NCBI GenBank assembly: GCA_965371805.1
Contig: CBDUZW010000076.1
Coordinates: 1 to 23,883 of the forward strand
DNA: 23,883 nucleotides
Source: JAOZTV01 sp965371805
Lineage (GTDB): Bacteria > Acidobacteriota > Aminicenantia > UBA2199
Direction of reading: 5' to 3'
This document shows, piece after piece, positions 22,858-23,883 of this stretch; position 1 is the stretch's first letter; each line of letters starts with the position of its first letter. The notes beneath the pieces were generated by a model, which was not told the origin of the DNA, made no database searches, and saw only the letters and a list, made by a program, of their open reading frames with translations. The position numbers and the translations under genes were made by a program.

Positions 22858-23817
22858 ATGAATACAGATAATTATAGGCAGGAGTATATTGCAAGGATCA
22901 ATAAAGCAATTGATTTTATAGAAGATAATATTTATGAAGAGTTGAACTTAGAAAAAATATCAAAAATTTCAGGATTTTCCCCTTTTCATTTCCACCGTAT
23001 ATTTAAAGCTTTTGTAGGGGAAACATTGAACCGTTTTCTACAGAGGATCCGGATTGAAAAGGCTGCAGGACAGCTGATTAATAACCCGAAGAAATCAATA
23101 ACAGATATTGCCTTTGACTGTGGTTTTTCTGGCTCAGCATCCTTTGCAAGGGTATTTAAAGACAAATATGGAATAAGTGCCAGTGAATGGCAAAGAAAGT
23201 ATCAAAGCAAGAATGGTAAAGTAACTAGCAATTTTTGTATATCTGAAAGCAATAATAGAAAAGATTCAAATTTAACCTTCCATTACAATAACAATATAAA
23301 ACTATGGAGGTTAAAAATGAAAAACAGTAATGAAGCAAAGTTTGAAGTTAAGGAGTTAAAAGAAAAATCAGTTGCCTATGTAAGGCATATAGGATCTTAC
23401 AAAGGAAACAGTAAATTATTCGAAGAACTTTTTACAAAAATCACAAAATGGGCAGGAGCAAGAGATTTGCTAAATTTCCCGGAAACACAATTTCTCACAG
23501 TTTATCATGATGATCCAAATATTACAGATGAAAAAAAATTAAGGATCAGTGTCGGAATTACTTTAAGTAAAAAGATTCACCCGGAAGGAGAGGTTGGAAT
23601 AATGACAATTCCAGAGGGAAAATATGTAATTGGAGAATTTGAATTAAAAGAAGATGAATTTGAAGAAGCATGGAACTCAATTTATAGTAAATGGTTTCCG
23701 GAAAGCGGCTATCAACCGGCCGAAGGTGTATGTTTTGAGGTCTGTTTAAATAATCCGAAGGAACACCCGGAACATAAATTTTTAATCAATATCTGCATTC
23801 CTGTAAAGCCTCTTTAA
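22858..23817 (+). CDS. AraC-family transcriptional regulator with GyrI-like effector-binding domain
   Basis: The 319 residues are a Rob/SoxS-like DNA-binding domain followed by a ligand-binding domain. The AraC part (about 10-116) has two helix-turn-helix units: LEKISKISGFSPFHFHRIFK (31-50) and the signature ending DIAFDCGFSGSASFARVFKD (83-102). A linker (117-153) leads to the GyrI-like/AraC effector-binding domain (about 158-319), with VAYVRHIGSYKG (172-183), an aromatic ligand pocket and the closing HKFLINICIPVKPL. Members of this family bind small hydrophobic compounds and control efflux or detoxification genes. No good ribosome site precedes the ATG at 22858. Within the gene, GGAGG lies 6 bases before an in-frame ATG (Met154), so a free effector-domain product is possible. 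Likely targets are the adjacent nitroreductase and cysteine protein genes, or its own operon. Confidence 0.93.
   Translation: MNTDNYRQEYIARINKAIDFIEDNIYEELNLEKISKISGFSPFHFHRIFKAFVGETLNRFLQRIRIEKAAGQLINNPKKSITDIAFDCGFSGSASFARVFKDKYGISASEWQRKYQSKNGKVTSNFCISESNNRKDSNLTFHYNNNIKLWRLKMKNSNEAKFEVKELKEKSVAYVRHIGSYKGNSKLFEELFTKITKWAGARDLLNFPETQFLTVYHDDPNITDEKKLRISVGITLSKKIHPEGEVGIMTIPEGKYVIGEFELKEDEFEEAWNSIYSKWFPESGYQPAEGVCFEVCLNNPKEHPEHKFLINICIPVKPL
23306..23319 (+). promoter_or_regulatory. Internal ribosome-binding site and start within the AraC-GyrI gene
   Basis: GGAGG (23306-23310) is followed by 6 bases and ATG (23317-23319), in frame with the regulator at Met154. This start would give a 166-residue GyrI-like domain alone. 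The ribosome site is better than the one before the full-length start and sits exactly in the inter-domain linker, coding WRLKM. Use is not proven. Confidence 0.4.
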
Positions 23818-23883
23818 AAAACTCAGAGCCCTGATTTTTCATCAAAATTATAAAAAAACTTTAAATAAATAGTTATATAGGGT

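Noticed and set aside
23821..23840. Terminator after the AraC-GyrI gene
   Set aside because: TCAG-AGCC-CTGA followed by five T is only a 4-bp stem, too weak to list.

Overview
The window is AT-rich (roughly one third G+C by eye) and densely coded, as in a bacterial chromosome. No stretch over about 165 bases lacks a gene, and I see no tRNA, rRNA, CRISPR array, insertion sequence or phage gene. The cell was probably diderm: there are a class A penicillin-binding protein, two secreted solute-binding proteins without lipoboxes, a signal-peptide-bearing amidotransferase-like protein and a lipoprotein. The gene mix and composition suggest an AT-rich spirochaete or a similar deep-branching diderm, but that placement is a weak inference.

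Layout: (1) 98-3819, plus strand: an FMN-dependent nitronate monooxygenase/FabK-like oxidoreductase, then clpB behind a strong promoter carrying an array of TTGTCA/TGACAA half-sites. (2) 3809-10298, minus strand, in transcription order: ECF-type sigma factor, zinc-finger anti-sigma protein with TPRs, class A PBP, an unrecognised 293-residue protein, and a DEAD-box RNA helicase that converges on clpB with an 11-bp overlap. (3) 10462-11409, plus strand: a degenerate receiver plus PATAN (DUF4388) protein, divergent from the sigma factor. (4) 11417-15064, minus strand: a peptidase cluster (YugP-like membrane zinc peptidase, secreted class I amidotransferase-like hydrolase, M3 oligoendopeptidase F). 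(5) 15163-20323, minus strand: two family 5 solute-binding proteins and a membrane sensor kinase joined by 1-nt and 4-nt overlaps, with no permease, ATPase or response regulator. (6) 20389-21348, minus strand: a lipoprotein of a family whose function I do not know. (7) 21442-23817, plus strand: a possible 21-codon leader peptide overlapping a TM1586-type nitroreductase, a C-GCAxxG-C-C cysteine protein, and an AraC regulator fused to a GyrI-like effector-binding domain.

The sigma, anti-sigma and PBP genes look like an envelope-stress or wall-synthesis module. The two binding proteins plus kinase look like a sensing rather than a transport unit. The last block looks like a small redox/xenobiotic response group with its own regulator.

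The most unusual signal is in the control DNA. Several genes have a good -10 hexamer only 6 or 8 bases before the start codon and no Shine-Dalgarno, so their transcripts should be leaderless or nearly so. Others in the same window (clpB, the YugP-like peptidase, the 293-residue protein, the lipoprotein, the C-GCAxxG-C-C gene) have clear GGAGG-type sites. Two start codes appear to be in use side by side.
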